A program made the position numbers and the translations under genes. Shown piece after piece: positions 31,393 through 40,146 of a stretch of DNA of 64,000 bases. How positions within the stretch are numbered: position 1 is the first letter of the stretch; the number at the start of each line of letters is the position of its first letter. The notes under the pieces are model-generated. The model searched no databases and had not been told where the DNA came from. It was given only the letters and a program-made list of their open reading frames with translations. The DNA lies in the NCBI RefSeq assembly GCF_000473045.1, contig NZ_AXAY01000002.1, forward strand, positions 186,001-250,000, in the 5' to 3' direction. The stretch is from Bradyrhizobium sp. WSM3983 (lineage in GTDB: Bacteria > Pseudomonadota > Alphaproteobacteria > Rhizobiales > Xanthobacteraceae).

Positions 31393-33003
31393 CTATCCAC
31401 GGCTTGCGAACAGCCCGCGGTGATCTCTCAAAATCGCCTGCGCGGCGTTGTGGCCGGGCGCGCCGGTGACGCCGCCGCCGGGATGGGCGCCGGAGCCGCA
31501 ATGGTAGAGGCCCTTCAGGGGCCCGCGATAATCGGCATGGCCCAGCATTGGCCGCGCCGAGAACAACTGGTTCAAGGTCAGTGCGCCGTGGAAGATGTCG
31601 CCGCCGAGCAGGCCGAACTGCCGCTCGAGATCGAGCGGGGAGAGGATCTGGCGCCCGAGCACGCTTGAGGCAAAGCCCGGCGCGTAGCTGTCCACAGTCG
31701 CGATCATGAGATCGGCGACCTCGTCGCGATGGTCGTCCCAGGACTTGCCGTCGGGAAGCTCCGGCGCGACGTGCTGGCAGAACAGGCTGGCGACGTGTTG
31801 TCCCACGGGCGCGAGCGTGTCGTCGAGCGTCGAGGGGATCAGCATCTCGACGACGGGCTGACGGCTCCAGCCCTGCGTCCGCGCATCGAGATATGCGCGG
31901 TCCATATAGCCGAGGCTCGGCGCCAGGATGATGCCGGCGGAGAGGTGATCGCCGTCGCCCGGCAACGCGGTGAAGGAGGGCAGGCGATCCAGCGCCACGT
32001 TCATGCGGAAGGTGCCGGAGCCATTCTTCCAGTGGCGGATGCGGGCGAGGAAATCCTGGGGCAGGGCGTCGGCGGCGACCAGCCGCGTGTAGAGCAGCTT
32101 TGGATTGACGTTGGCCGCGACATATTTCGCACGGATGGCCGTGCCGTTCTCCAGCACCACGCCGACGGCGCGGTCGCGCTCGACGATGACCTCGCGCACG
32201 CCGGCATCGGTGTCGATCGTAACGCCGCGAGCCCGCGCGGCGCGCGCCATCGCCTGCGTGATCGCGCCCATGCCTCCGATGGCGTGGCCCCAGACGCCCT
32301 TCTTGCCGTTCACCTCGCCAAAGGCGTGATGCAGCATCACGTAGGCTGAGCCGGCGGCGTAGGGGCTGGCATAATTGCCGACGATGGCATCGAAGCCGAA
32401 CAGCGCCTTGACCAGATCGTGCTCGAAGCGCTCGTCCAGCATTTCGCCGGCCGAACGGGTGAAAAGATCGAGCAGGCTGCGGCTCTGCTCCAGCGTCAGG
32501 CCGCGCAGGATGTTGGCCGTCGTCAGCGCGTTCGCGGCTTCGCGGATAGCGCCAAGACCAAAACTGGCGAGCAGGTTCGGCGGCGCGCGCAGCACGAACT
32601 GCCGCAGCACGTCGGCGATGTCTTCGAGCTCGCGCGAAAATCCGTCGAGCGCTTCCGCATCGCGCGCGCTGAGCCGCGCGACGGATGCCTTGGTCCGGCC
32701 CTCGCCGGTGAGAAGATAGTTGCCGTCGGGCGCCGGCAGAAAATTCTGCGCGCGCCGCTCGACCACACGCAGGCCCTGCTCGGCAAGGCCGAGATCGCGG
32801 ATGACCTGCGGATTGAGCAGGCTCACGGTGTAGGCCGCGACCGAGTTGCGGAAGCCCGGATGAAACTCCTCCGTAACCGCGGCCCCGCCGACCACCTTGC
32901 GGCGCTCGACCACATGCACGCGCAAGCCCGCCATCGCGAGATAGGCCGCGCAGGTGAGGCCGTTATGGCCAGCGCCGATGATGACGACGTCGGTTTCGGT
33001 CAT
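31393..33003 (-). CDS. FAD-dependent oxidoreductase, PYROXD2/phytoene-desaturase-like
   Basis: Flavoprotein of 536 residues in the amine-oxidase/phytoene-desaturase superfamily. The dinucleotide-binding motif VVIIGAGHNGLTCAAYL lies at residues 6-22, followed by VVERRKVVGGAAVTEE. The C-terminal segment HCGSGAHPGGGVTGAPGHNA binds the FAD end. It most resembles the PYROXD2 group, whose bacterial role is unknown. No carotenoid genes lie nearby, so a carotenoid desaturase is not supported. The 3' end overlaps the tandem array. Confidence 0.85.
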   Translation of the reverse strand: MTETDVVIIGAGHNGLTCAAYLAMAGLRVHVVERRKVVGGAAVTEEFHPGFRNSVAAYTVSLLNPQVIRDLGLAEQGLRVVERRAQNFLPAPDGNYLLTGEGRTKASVARLSARDAEALDGFSRELEDIADVLRQFVLRAPPNLLASFGLGAIREAANALTTANILRGLTLEQSRSLLDLFTRSAGEMLDERFEHDLVKALFGFDAIVGNYASPYAAGSAYVMLHHAFGEVNGKKGVWGHAIGGMGAITQAMARAARARGVTIDTDAGVREVIVERDRAVGVVLENGTAIRAKYVAANVNPKLLYTRLVAADALPQDFLARIRHWKNGSGTFRMNVALDRLPSFTALPGDGDHLSAGIILAPSLGYMDRAYLDARTQGWSRQPVVEMLIPSTLDDTLAPVGQHVASLFCQHVAPELPDGKSWDDHRDEVADLMIATVDSYAPGFASSVLGRQILSPLDLERQFGLLGGDIFHGALTLNQLFSARPMLGHADYRGPLKGLYHCGSGAHPGGGVTGAPGHNAAQAILRDHRGLFASRG

Positions 33004-33181
33004 GAAAAGTTCAAGCTGTTCCCAGGTCCAACCCGGGGCGGGTCCTTCGAACCATCCCGGAAATAACGTTCTATATCAGGCATTTCTCGCGGCGACATCA
33101 CGAGACCATTTATTGCCCGTTCAGACGCGGTGTGCTCCATTGCGCGCGCCCGGCGCCCGCCGGGGATAAGCCGGAGCTTCC

Positions 33182-35464
33182 ATGGATTCGATCGTGCAAC
33201 CCGCCGCCACGGAGCAACCGTCCTCGTCACGCAACCGGCTGCTGCTCACGGTCTACACCGCCGCGATCTTCGTCAGTGCGCTGCTGCTGTTCTCGGTGCA
33301 GCCGCTGTTCACGAAAATGGTGCTGCCGCGGCTCGGCGGCTCGCCGGCGGTGTGGTCGGTAGCCATGGTATTCTTCCAGTCGCTGCTGCTGGCGGGCTAC
33401 GCCTATGCGCATCTCCTCATGCAGATCAGGAATCGCGTGGTTCCGGTCGTGGTGCATCTGGTGCTGCTGATCCTGGCCTTCATCACGCTGCCGCTCGGCA
33501 TCGCCGGCGCCTATGGCGAGCCGCCGGCGTCCGGCTACGCATTCTGGCTGCTCGGCCTGTTCGTGATGTCGATCGGCCTGCCGTTCTTCGCGCTCGCCGC
33601 CAACAATCCGCTGCTGCAGGCCTGGTTCGTCCGCACCGGGCATCCCGATGGCCGCGATCCCTATTTCCTCTATGCGTCCTCCAACATCGGGAGCTTCCTC
33701 GCGCTGTTGTCGTATCCGTTCCTGCTGGAGCCGATATTCACGCTGCATACGCAGAACCGGCTCTGGACCGGCGGCTACGGCCTTCTGATCCTGCTGATCG
33801 CGGCCTGCGGTGTGCTGCTGTTGCGCTCGCCGAAGCTTGCGGTCGTCGATGCGCAAACCGAGGAGGCGAATGCCCCGGCACCTGGCCTCGTGACGCGGTT
33901 GCGCTGGATCTTCCTCGCCGCGGTGCCGTCAGGCCTGCTCATCGCGGTCACCGCGCATATCTCGACCGACGTCGCTGCGGCGCCGCTGCTGTGGGTGCTG
34001 CCGCTGTCGCTGTACCTGCTGACCTGGGTTGTGGTGTTCCAGTCGCGGCCGCTGCTGCCGCACAAATGGATGCTGATGCTGCAGCCGGTCGCGATCGCCG
34101 GCGTCATCTTCCTGCTCGCCTTCGGCGGCGAACAGAATCTGCTGCTCACGCTCGGCGGCCATCAACTGTGCTTCTTCGTCATCGCCATGGCTTGCCACGG
34201 CGAACTGGCGCGGACCCGGCCTGCAGCCAAATATCTCACCGGCTTCTATGTCGCGCTGTCGTTTGGCGGCATGGTCGGCGGCCTCTTTGCCGGCCTCGTC
34301 GCGCCCTTTACTTTCTCATGGATCGCCGAATATCCGATCCTGGTCGCGCTCGCCGCGCTGTGCCGGCCGTCGGCGAACGAGCGTCTTGCCGGCATCGTGA
34401 GATGGTATTGGCTGGCGCTTGCAGCGCTTGCAGCGGCGCTCGTTGTGCCGTCTTACATGACGGGCGATCTCTCGACCTGGTTCGAGGATCACCGCGTCTG
34501 GGTTGCCGGGGCCGTCGGCGTGCTCGCAGCGCTTCTGGCGCTGGCGCTCAACGCCGATCGCTGGAAGATCTTTGCCACCGTCGCGCTGGCGCTGGTCCTG
34601 ACGCGGATCTATCCGGCCGACGAGGGCCGTGTCACCACGGTGCGCAGCTTCTTCGGCGTGCACAAGATCGTAGTGACGCCGGGCGGCTATTTCCACGTGC
34701 TGATGCACGGCACCACCATTCACGGCGCCGAACGCTTCCTAAACAATGACGGCACGCCGGTCACCGGCCGGCCCGAGCCGATCACCTATTACCACAAGGA
34801 CGGCGGCATCGGTCAGGCCATCACCGCGATCCGCGAGCGCAAGGGCGCGCCGCTGAAGGTCGCCGCGATCGGCGTCGGATCGGGCACGCTCGCCTGCGCC
34901 GCCGAGCCCGGCGAAAGCTGGAAATTCTTCGAGATCGACCAGTCCATGGTCGATGCCGCGCGCGACCCGAAAAATTTCCGCTACATCTCGAGCTGCCTGC
35001 CGGACCTGAAGCCGGTGATCGGGGACGCGCGTCTCACGTTCGCCAGGGAGCCCGACGGCGTCTACGACCTCATCATCGTCGATGCTTATTCGTCGGATGC
35101 GATCCCGATTCATCTCGCGACCGAAGAAGCGATGAAGATCTACAAGGACAAGCTCACCCCGCACGGCGCGGTGGTGATGCACGTATCCAACCGGCATCTC
35201 GATCTCGAGCCCGTCGTCGTCGGCATTGCCGATGCCAACGACCTGAAGAGCTGGGTCTACGACGAGGATTCGGGCCGGGACGCCGATTACATCTTCTCGA
35301 CCGACGTCGTCATCTCCGCGCGGGAAGCGGATGACGTCGGCAAGCTGGCCTCCTCCAAGCAGTGGGAGGAGACCGACGCGGACGAGAAAGTGCGGGTCTG
35401 GACCGACGACTATTCCAACATCCTGGGCGCGCTGTACCGGCGCTTGCGGTACGGGGAGCAGTAA
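33182..35464 (+). CDS. Membrane protein fused to a spermidine-synthase-like methyltransferase-fold domain
   Basis: Protein of 760 residues in two parts. Residues 20 to about 480 carry at least twelve hydrophobic segments in an MFS-like arrangement. From about 560 a spermidine/spermine-synthase fold follows, with the SAM-type loop IGVGSGTLACA, the acidic EIDQSMVD and the core DLIIVDAYSSDAIPIHL. The pattern DAYSSDAIPxHL is the aminopropyltransferase signature. The product and any transported substrate are unknown. It stands alone between convergent or divergent neighbours. Confidence 0.85.
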   Translation: MDSIVQPAATEQPSSSRNRLLLTVYTAAIFVSALLLFSVQPLFTKMVLPRLGGSPAVWSVAMVFFQSLLLAGYAYAHLLMQIRNRVVPVVVHLVLLILAFITLPLGIAGAYGEPPASGYAFWLLGLFVMSIGLPFFALAANNPLLQAWFVRTGHPDGRDPYFLYASSNIGSFLALLSYPFLLEPIFTLHTQNRLWTGGYGLLILLIAACGVLLLRSPKLAVVDAQTEEANAPAPGLVTRLRWIFLAAVPSGLLIAVTAHISTDVAAAPLLWVLPLSLYLLTWVVVFQSRPLLPHKWMLMLQPVAIAGVIFLLAFGGEQNLLLTLGGHQLCFFVIAMACHGELARTRPAAKYLTGFYVALSFGGMVGGLFAGLVAPFTFSWIAEYPILVALAALCRPSANERLAGIVRWYWLALAALAAALVVPSYMTGDLSTWFEDHRVWVAGAVGVLAALLALALNADRWKIFATVALALVLTRIYPADEGRVTTVRSFFGVHKIVVTPGGYFHVLMHGTTIHGAERFLNNDGTPVTGRPEPITYYHKDGGIGQAITAIRERKGAPLKVAAIGVGSGTLACAAEPGESWKFFEIDQSMVDAARDPKNFRYISSCLPDLKPVIGDARLTFAREPDGVYDLIIVDAYSSDAIPIHLATEEAMKIYKDKLTPHGAVVMHVSNRHLDLEPVVVGIADANDLKSWVYDEDSGRDADYIFSTDVVISAREADDVGKLASSKQWEETDADEKVRVWTDDYSNILGALYRRLRYGEQ

Positions 35465-35473
35465 CGCCGAGAC

Positions 35474-36460
35474 TTACGGCTCGACCGGCGTCCCCGCCGG
35501 CAGCGCCAAGCCCTTCTCGCCGGCGACCTGCCGCAACAGATCCGGCCGGTCCGAGATGATGCCGTCGACGCCGGTCTCGATCATCCGCGCCATGTCGTCG
35601 GTCTTGTTGACGGTCCAGACCACGACGCGCAATCCCAGCGTATGCGCTTCAGTGACAAGCGCCGCGGTCACGTCGCCGAAATAGGGTGACCACACCGCGC
35701 CACCCGCGGCCTTGATCGTGCGCGGCAGCGAGCCGCCGTGATCGGCCGGGCTGTAGCCCGCCGTCCAGCCGGTGGCCTTGTCGAGGGCGATGGTCGGTGC
35801 CGAGCCGCGCTGGAGCGTCAGATACACGGTCGGAATTGTCGGGACTTGCTGCTGGACCAGCAGCAGGGTCCGCCAGTCGAACGACTGGATCATGACGCGG
35901 TCGGAAAACTTTTCGTCTGCGATCACCCCGAGCAGCTTTGCGACGAAAGCCTGCGGCTCAGGCGATTCGTCTGGGTGATCCGGATCGATCTTGGTCTCGA
36001 TATTGAAACGTACGCGTTCGTTGCCGGATTTGCGCACCAGCGCGAACAGCTCCTTCAGCGTGGGGATGCGGGTCCGCGGCACGGCGCGCTGGTCGGGAAA
36101 TTGCTTCGCGTAGGCGCTGTCCGGCCGGATTTGGCCGACGTCGTAGGTCCCGACGTCGGCGAAGCGGAGCTTCACGAACGGCGTGCCGGGTGCGGCGACA
36201 TAGACGCCGTTCGCGTCCCTGGCAAGATCGGGATTGAGCCCGCGCTCATGCGACACGACGACCTCGCCGTCGGCGGTTACGCCGACGTCGAGCTCGAGCG
36301 TGTCCACGCCCATCGTGAGCGCATTTGCAAAGGCCGGCAGGGTGTTTTCCGGCATCAGCGCCCGCCCGCCGCGATGCGCCTCGAGATCGAAAGCCATGGC
36401 CCCTCCTGCAACGAGAAGACAGATCGTGCCGAGTAGTAGCGCAGGACGGAATGACATCAT
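35474..36460 (-). CDS. Glycerophosphodiester phosphodiesterase family protein, exported
   Basis: Hydrolyses glycerophosphodiesters to glycerol-3-phosphate and an alcohol. The GDPD motif is clear: EAHRGG, PENTLPAF and TLELDVGVTADGEVVVSHE hold the catalytic His pair and metal-binding Glu/Asp. From the ATG at 36460 the protein starts MMSFRPALLLGTICLLVAGG and has a clean signal peptide ending in AMA, so it is probably periplasmic. A start at 36523 would add 21 residues. It ends 9 bases from the convergent fused membrane protein gene. Confidence 0.88.
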   Translation of the reverse strand: MMSFRPALLLGTICLLVAGGAMAFDLEAHRGGRALMPENTLPAFANALTMGVDTLELDVGVTADGEVVVSHERGLNPDLARDANGVYVAAPGTPFVKLRFADVGTYDVGQIRPDSAYAKQFPDQRAVPRTRIPTLKELFALVRKSGNERVRFNIETKIDPDHPDESPEPQAFVAKLLGVIADEKFSDRVMIQSFDWRTLLLVQQQVPTIPTVYLTLQRGSAPTIALDKATGWTAGYSPADHGGSLPRTIKAAGGAVWSPYFGDVTAALVTEAHTLGLRVVVWTVNKTDDMARMIETGVDGIISDRPDLLRQVAGEKGLALPAGTPVEP

Positions 36461-36585
36461 GACCGCGACGGGCAAGAGGAACGCGGCTCGAGCCGCAACG
36501 CCGGATCGACCAATAGTCGGCATCGGCGGCGCCGTCCACCCGGCGGCGAAGCGTCAGGGCGGATATGCGCCGGAGGTCTCGCGCG

Positions 36586-37443
36586 TCAGCGGTCGGGCAC
36601 GGAGGCCGCAAGCTCGTCGATGGTGGGATGCGGCTTTGACGGGCGCGGCATGTTGAAGGGGCTGTCGTCCTCGCCGAGGTCGTTCAGGAAATCGTCGACC
36701 ACGCTGCCGATGAAGCCCTTGACCTGGTCCGAGCCGCGGTCGCTGAGATCGTTGTGCTGGAATTCGGTCCTGACCACCTGGATGCCGGCCTTGGCGCAGG
36801 TCTCGTCGTCGGGAACGACGCCCGGATCGGCCTTGAACTGCGGATCCTTGGAGCGGAAAGACAGGATCTTGACCCTGCCGTCGGTGACGAAGGGCACGCG
36901 CAGATTGTCGAGCGTGACGACTTTCTTCACCAGCTCGGGGTGCAGCTTCGCGAAATACATCGAGATGTCGCCGCCATTGGAATGTCCCACCAGGGTCAAA
37001 TGGCGGTAATCCGCATTCGGATAATCCTTCTTGAGCTGCTCGATCGTGAACAGGATGTTGGCGATGCCGCGGTTGTATTGCAAGCGGCGGCCGACATACT
37101 CCTCGTTGACCTTCGTCGCCATCGGATCGTCGGAAGACAGATCGTGCTGGATGCTGACGACGAGATAGCCGCGGGCCGCGAACGTGTTGGTGAGGAACGA
37201 ATACTCGGTGTGCTTGACCGTGTTTCCGTGGCTGAGGATCACGACCGGAAGGTCGATCATTTCCGCCAGTGATTCCATCTCACGGTCGCGGCGGACGGAG
37301 ACCTCCGCGGTCACGTCGCGGTCGCCGCGCAGAATGTCTGCGAACGCCAGGGTGCTGTGGTGGATCGCCCACCTGCCGACAACGAAATAGAAGAAGCCCA
37401 TCAGCGCTGCGGCTGAGGCGAAAACGGCAATGCCTCGCTTCAT
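36586..37443 (-). CDS. Alpha/beta hydrolase, membrane-anchored or exported
   Basis: Protein of 285 residues with a hydrophobic N-terminus (ASAAALMGFFYFVVGRW) that acts as a signal or anchor. The segment PVVILSHGNTVKHTEYSFL provides the oxyanion region and LVGHSNGG holds the nucleophile Ser. The Asp and His of the triad are probably in the segments around residues 190-245. The substrate cannot be read from the sequence. It may be in one transcript with the GDPD gene downstream. Confidence 0.8.
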   Translation of the reverse strand: MKRGIAVFASAAALMGFFYFVVGRWAIHHSTLAFADILRGDRDVTAEVSVRRDREMESLAEMIDLPVVILSHGNTVKHTEYSFLTNTFAARGYLVVSIQHDLSSDDPMATKVNEEYVGRRLQYNRGIANILFTIEQLKKDYPNADYRHLTLVGHSNGGDISMYFAKLHPELVKKVVTLDNLRVPFVTDGRVKILSFRSKDPQFKADPGVVPDDETCAKAGIQVVRTEFQHNDLSDRGSDQVKGFIGSVVDDFLNDLGEDDSPFNMPRPSKPHPTIDELAASVPDR

Positions 37444-37765
37444 GACAGTCTCCGCATCCTGTGTTCAATCGCGTGGGCGGGAGCCGATGCGCTTCCGGCC
37501 TCGATGCCAGGCGCCGCGCAAACCTCTCGCCGGAGGCGCATGCCCAATGGATGGGCTGACCGTATTGCCGGCTTTTTACAGCCGGATGACCGGTCCTGCA
37601 GACGCGGCCAACGGCCCGGATTCTCTCGCAAAAGTGAGGGGATTGGCCGTTTTCGGTGCTGTTGCGGCAGCCGCCGGGCTAGACCTGTTGAAACTCCACG
37701 CGGTTAGCTTGGGTTGCGCTCGTCCGGCGGGTATGTACTCATAGCCAGTCTTGGAAGCCCGACCC
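37444..37765. other. Spacer between divergent hydrolase and desaturase genes
   Basis: About 320 bases with no convincing gene, RNA or strong hairpin. As the two flanking genes diverge, promoters for both should lie here. A GGAAG at 37753-37757 sits eight bases before the GTG chosen as the desaturase start. Confidence 0.4.
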
Positions 37766-38725
37766 GTGCAACAGAAACGCGATCACCGCATCATTCGCAG
37801 CCGGCATTTTCACAAGATGCAGCGGCGGCATTTCATCGTTTTCGACGTTTTGCCCTTCGTTGGAACGCTGATCGCGTTGGGTCTCCTGTTCTACCGTCCG
37901 ATCGACGTGATGGAGCTCAGCCTGTTCTTCGGCCTCTGGCTGATCACGGGGCTTGGGCTGACTGTGGGCTATCACCGCCTGTTCACCCACCGCGCCTTTG
38001 CCACCTCGACCGCGATGAGCGCGATCCTGATCGCGATGGGATCGATGGCCGGGCGCGGCCCGATGCTGTCCTGGGCGGCCATGCACCGGCGGCACCACGA
38101 ACTGTCTGACCACGATGGCGATCTGCATTCGCCGCGTCTGCATGGCGGCGGCATGCTCGGCCGCCTGCGCGGTTTCCTGCATGCGCACCTGACCTGGATG
38201 ATCGCGCACGACTATCCCAACGTCGCCCTTTACGTGCCGGATCTGATGGCCAGCCGCACCCTGGTCGCCGTCAACAGCTATTACTACAGCTGGGTCGCGC
38301 TCGGCCTGTTGTTGCCGGCGGCGATCGGAGGCCTCGCCACGATGAGCCTGTGGGGCGCGCTGACCGGTCTGCTGTGGGGCGGCGTGGTGCGCATGTTCGT
38401 GGTCGAGCAGACCATGTCGGCCATCAACTCCATCATGCACACGTTTGGCGCGCAGCCGTTCGTTACTCGCGACGACAACAGCCGCAATCTCGGCGTGATG
38501 GCCTGGCTCGCCTGGGGCGAGGGCTGGCACAACAACCATCATGCCTTCCCGTATTCGGCCGCCTTCGGCCTGCGCTGGTTCGAGTTCGATCCCGGCTTCA
38601 TCTTCATCCGCGCGCTGGAGGCGCTCGGACTAGCCTGGGACGTCAAGGTGCCGAGCGAGGAGAAGATCGCCCGGCGCATGCTACGCCAGCCGGGCGATGC
38701 GGCGCCTGATCTGGAAACGGGTTAG
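37766..38725 (+). CDS. Fatty acyl desaturase (delta-9 acyl-CoA/acyl-lipid type)
   Basis: Membrane di-iron desaturase of about 319 residues with two pairs of membrane helices. The three histidine boxes are intact: HRLFTH, HRRHHE and HNNHH. The GTG at 37766 has a GGAAG binding site; a TTG at 37751 and an ATG at 37817 are alternatives. It lies 38 bases before the MBOAT gene and is probably in the same transcript, which hints that the desaturated chain is the one used by the acylation genes that follow. Confidence 0.9.
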   Translation: MQQKRDHRIIRSRHFHKMQRRHFIVFDVLPFVGTLIALGLLFYRPIDVMELSLFFGLWLITGLGLTVGYHRLFTHRAFATSTAMSAILIAMGSMAGRGPMLSWAAMHRRHHELSDHDGDLHSPRLHGGGMLGRLRGFLHAHLTWMIAHDYPNVALYVPDLMASRTLVAVNSYYYSWVALGLLLPAAIGGLATMSLWGALTGLLWGGVVRMFVVEQTMSAINSIMHTFGAQPFVTRDDNSRNLGVMAWLAWGEGWHNNHHAFPYSAAFGLRWFEFDPGFIFIRALEALGLAWDVKVPSEEKIARRMLRQPGDAAPDLETG

Positions 38726-38763
38726 GGAACGGCGATCGGCGATGACGGCGCAGCGCTGAACCG

Positions 38764-40146
38764 ATGCTGTTCAACGACTATCCCTTCCTCCTGGTGTTCC
38801 TGCCGGCGGCGCTGCTGCTCTACCGCCTGGCCGATCCGTTTCCGCAGTTACGGATCGGCGTGCAGGTGGCGCTGTCACTCGCTTTCTACGCCTGGGGCAG
38901 TCCGTCCTTCATCCTGCTGTTGATCGCGTCGATTGCCATCAACTGGCTCGCCTCGGTCGCCTATCGGCGGGTGGAGTGGAAGGCGGTGCTGACGCTCGTG
39001 ATCGTGTTCGATATTGGCGTCTTGGCACTGTTCAAATACGCCAACTTCATTCTCGCCAATCTCGGGCGTGTGCTGGGCGCCACGCTGCCGACGCTCGACA
39101 TTGGGCTGCCACTCGGCATCTCCTTCTTCACCTTCCACCACATCATGTATCTGGTCGATCTGAAGCGCGACAAGGCGCCGCCCTACGCGCTCGATCGCTA
39201 TGCGCTCTACATCGCGTTCTTCCCGCAGGCGATCGCGGGACCGCTGGCGCGCTGGTCGGAGGTGATGCATCAGTTTGGCAGGCAGGTCTATGTGCCGGGC
39301 TGGCAGCGTCAGTTCTGCATCGCGACCTGCTTCATCGCGCTCGGCCTGTTCCAGAAGGTCGTGATCGCCGACAGCATCGCGCATCTGCTCGATCCGATCT
39401 ATACGCAAGCGGCGGATGGACCGCTCGCAAGCGGCGACGCCTGGCTCGCCTTCTGCTTCTCCTTCCAGATCCTGTTCGACTTCTCCGGCTATTCCGACAT
39501 CGCGATCGGCCTCGGCCTGTTGTTCGGCGTCCAGCTGCCCTACAATTTCAATGCGCCGCTGCGCTCGACCAACATCCAGGATTTCTGGCAGCGCTGGCAC
39601 ATCACGCTGATGCTGTTCCTGCGCGATTACGTGTTCTATCCCCTCGTCAATCTGCGCGTCCTGCCGCGGCGCTGGCTGCCGGTGCAGTTCTTCGGCGCCA
39701 TGCTGATCACCATGGCGCTGTGCGGCCTGTGGCACGGCGCGAGCTGGACTTTCGTGCTGTGGGGCGTGCTGCACGGCCTTGCGCAGGTCGCTTGTTCGTT
39801 GTGGCGTCGCTATGGCCCGCACTTCCCGTCATGGCTCGGCTGGGCGCTGACCGTGCTGTTCGTGCTGGCAACCGGCGTGATCTTTCGCGCCAGCTCGGTC
39901 GAAGCCGCCTGGCATGTCTTTGCCGGGCTTACCCAGCCGCTGCCGCTCGCGCGCGGGCAGCACCTCTGGCCGCTGATCGTGGCACCTTTGTTCGCCTTCC
40001 TGTTGCCGGCGAGCCAGGACATCGTTGGGTTCTTCACGCGCCGCCCGAATCCTTTCCTTGCGGGCGTGCTCGGGATCTGCCTTTTTGCGTTGCTGCTCCA
40101 TATGGGTGGTCGGGATCTCCATGAGTTCGTCTACTTCAAGTTCTGA
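38764..40146 (+). CDS. MBOAT-family O-acyltransferase (AlgI/DltB-like)
   Basis: Polytopic membrane acyltransferase of 460 residues. The core has GISFFTFHHIMYLVD, FFPQAIAGPL, QDFWQRWHITL with His279 and LWHGASWTFVLWG with the catalytic-type His324. Such enzymes pass an acyl group across the membrane to a sugar, polymer or protein. The stop overlaps the start of the SGNH-like gene by 26 bases, the arrangement also seen for algI/algJ and dltB/dltD pairs. The acceptor is unknown. Confidence 0.9.
   Translation: MLFNDYPFLLVFLPAALLLYRLADPFPQLRIGVQVALSLAFYAWGSPSFILLLIASIAINWLASVAYRRVEWKAVLTLVIVFDIGVLALFKYANFILANLGRVLGATLPTLDIGLPLGISFFTFHHIMYLVDLKRDKAPPYALDRYALYIAFFPQAIAGPLARWSEVMHQFGRQVYVPGWQRQFCIATCFIALGLFQKVVIADSIAHLLDPIYTQAADGPLASGDAWLAFCFSFQILFDFSGYSDIAIGLGLLFGVQLPYNFNAPLRSTNIQDFWQRWHITLMLFLRDYVFYPLVNLRVLPRRWLPVQFFGAMLITMALCGLWHGASWTFVLWGVLHGLAQVACSLWRRYGPHFPSWLGWALTVLFVLATGVIFRASSVEAAWHVFAGLTQPLPLARGQHLWPLIVAPLFAFLLPASQDIVGFFTRRPNPFLAGVLGICLFALLLHMGGRDLHEFVYFKF

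Noticed and set aside
31259..31413. Chromosomal origin of replication
   Set aside because: DnaA-box-like words are present, but all are imperfect, there is no AT-rich unwinding region, and no dnaA, hemE or parAB genes are nearby. Kept only as a possible protein-binding array.
31220..31501. Possible 93-codon - strand gene or C-terminal extension across the tandem array
   Set aside because: It overlaps the oxidoreductase gene in another frame, has no binding site and is explained by the tandem repeats having periods near 12 bases.
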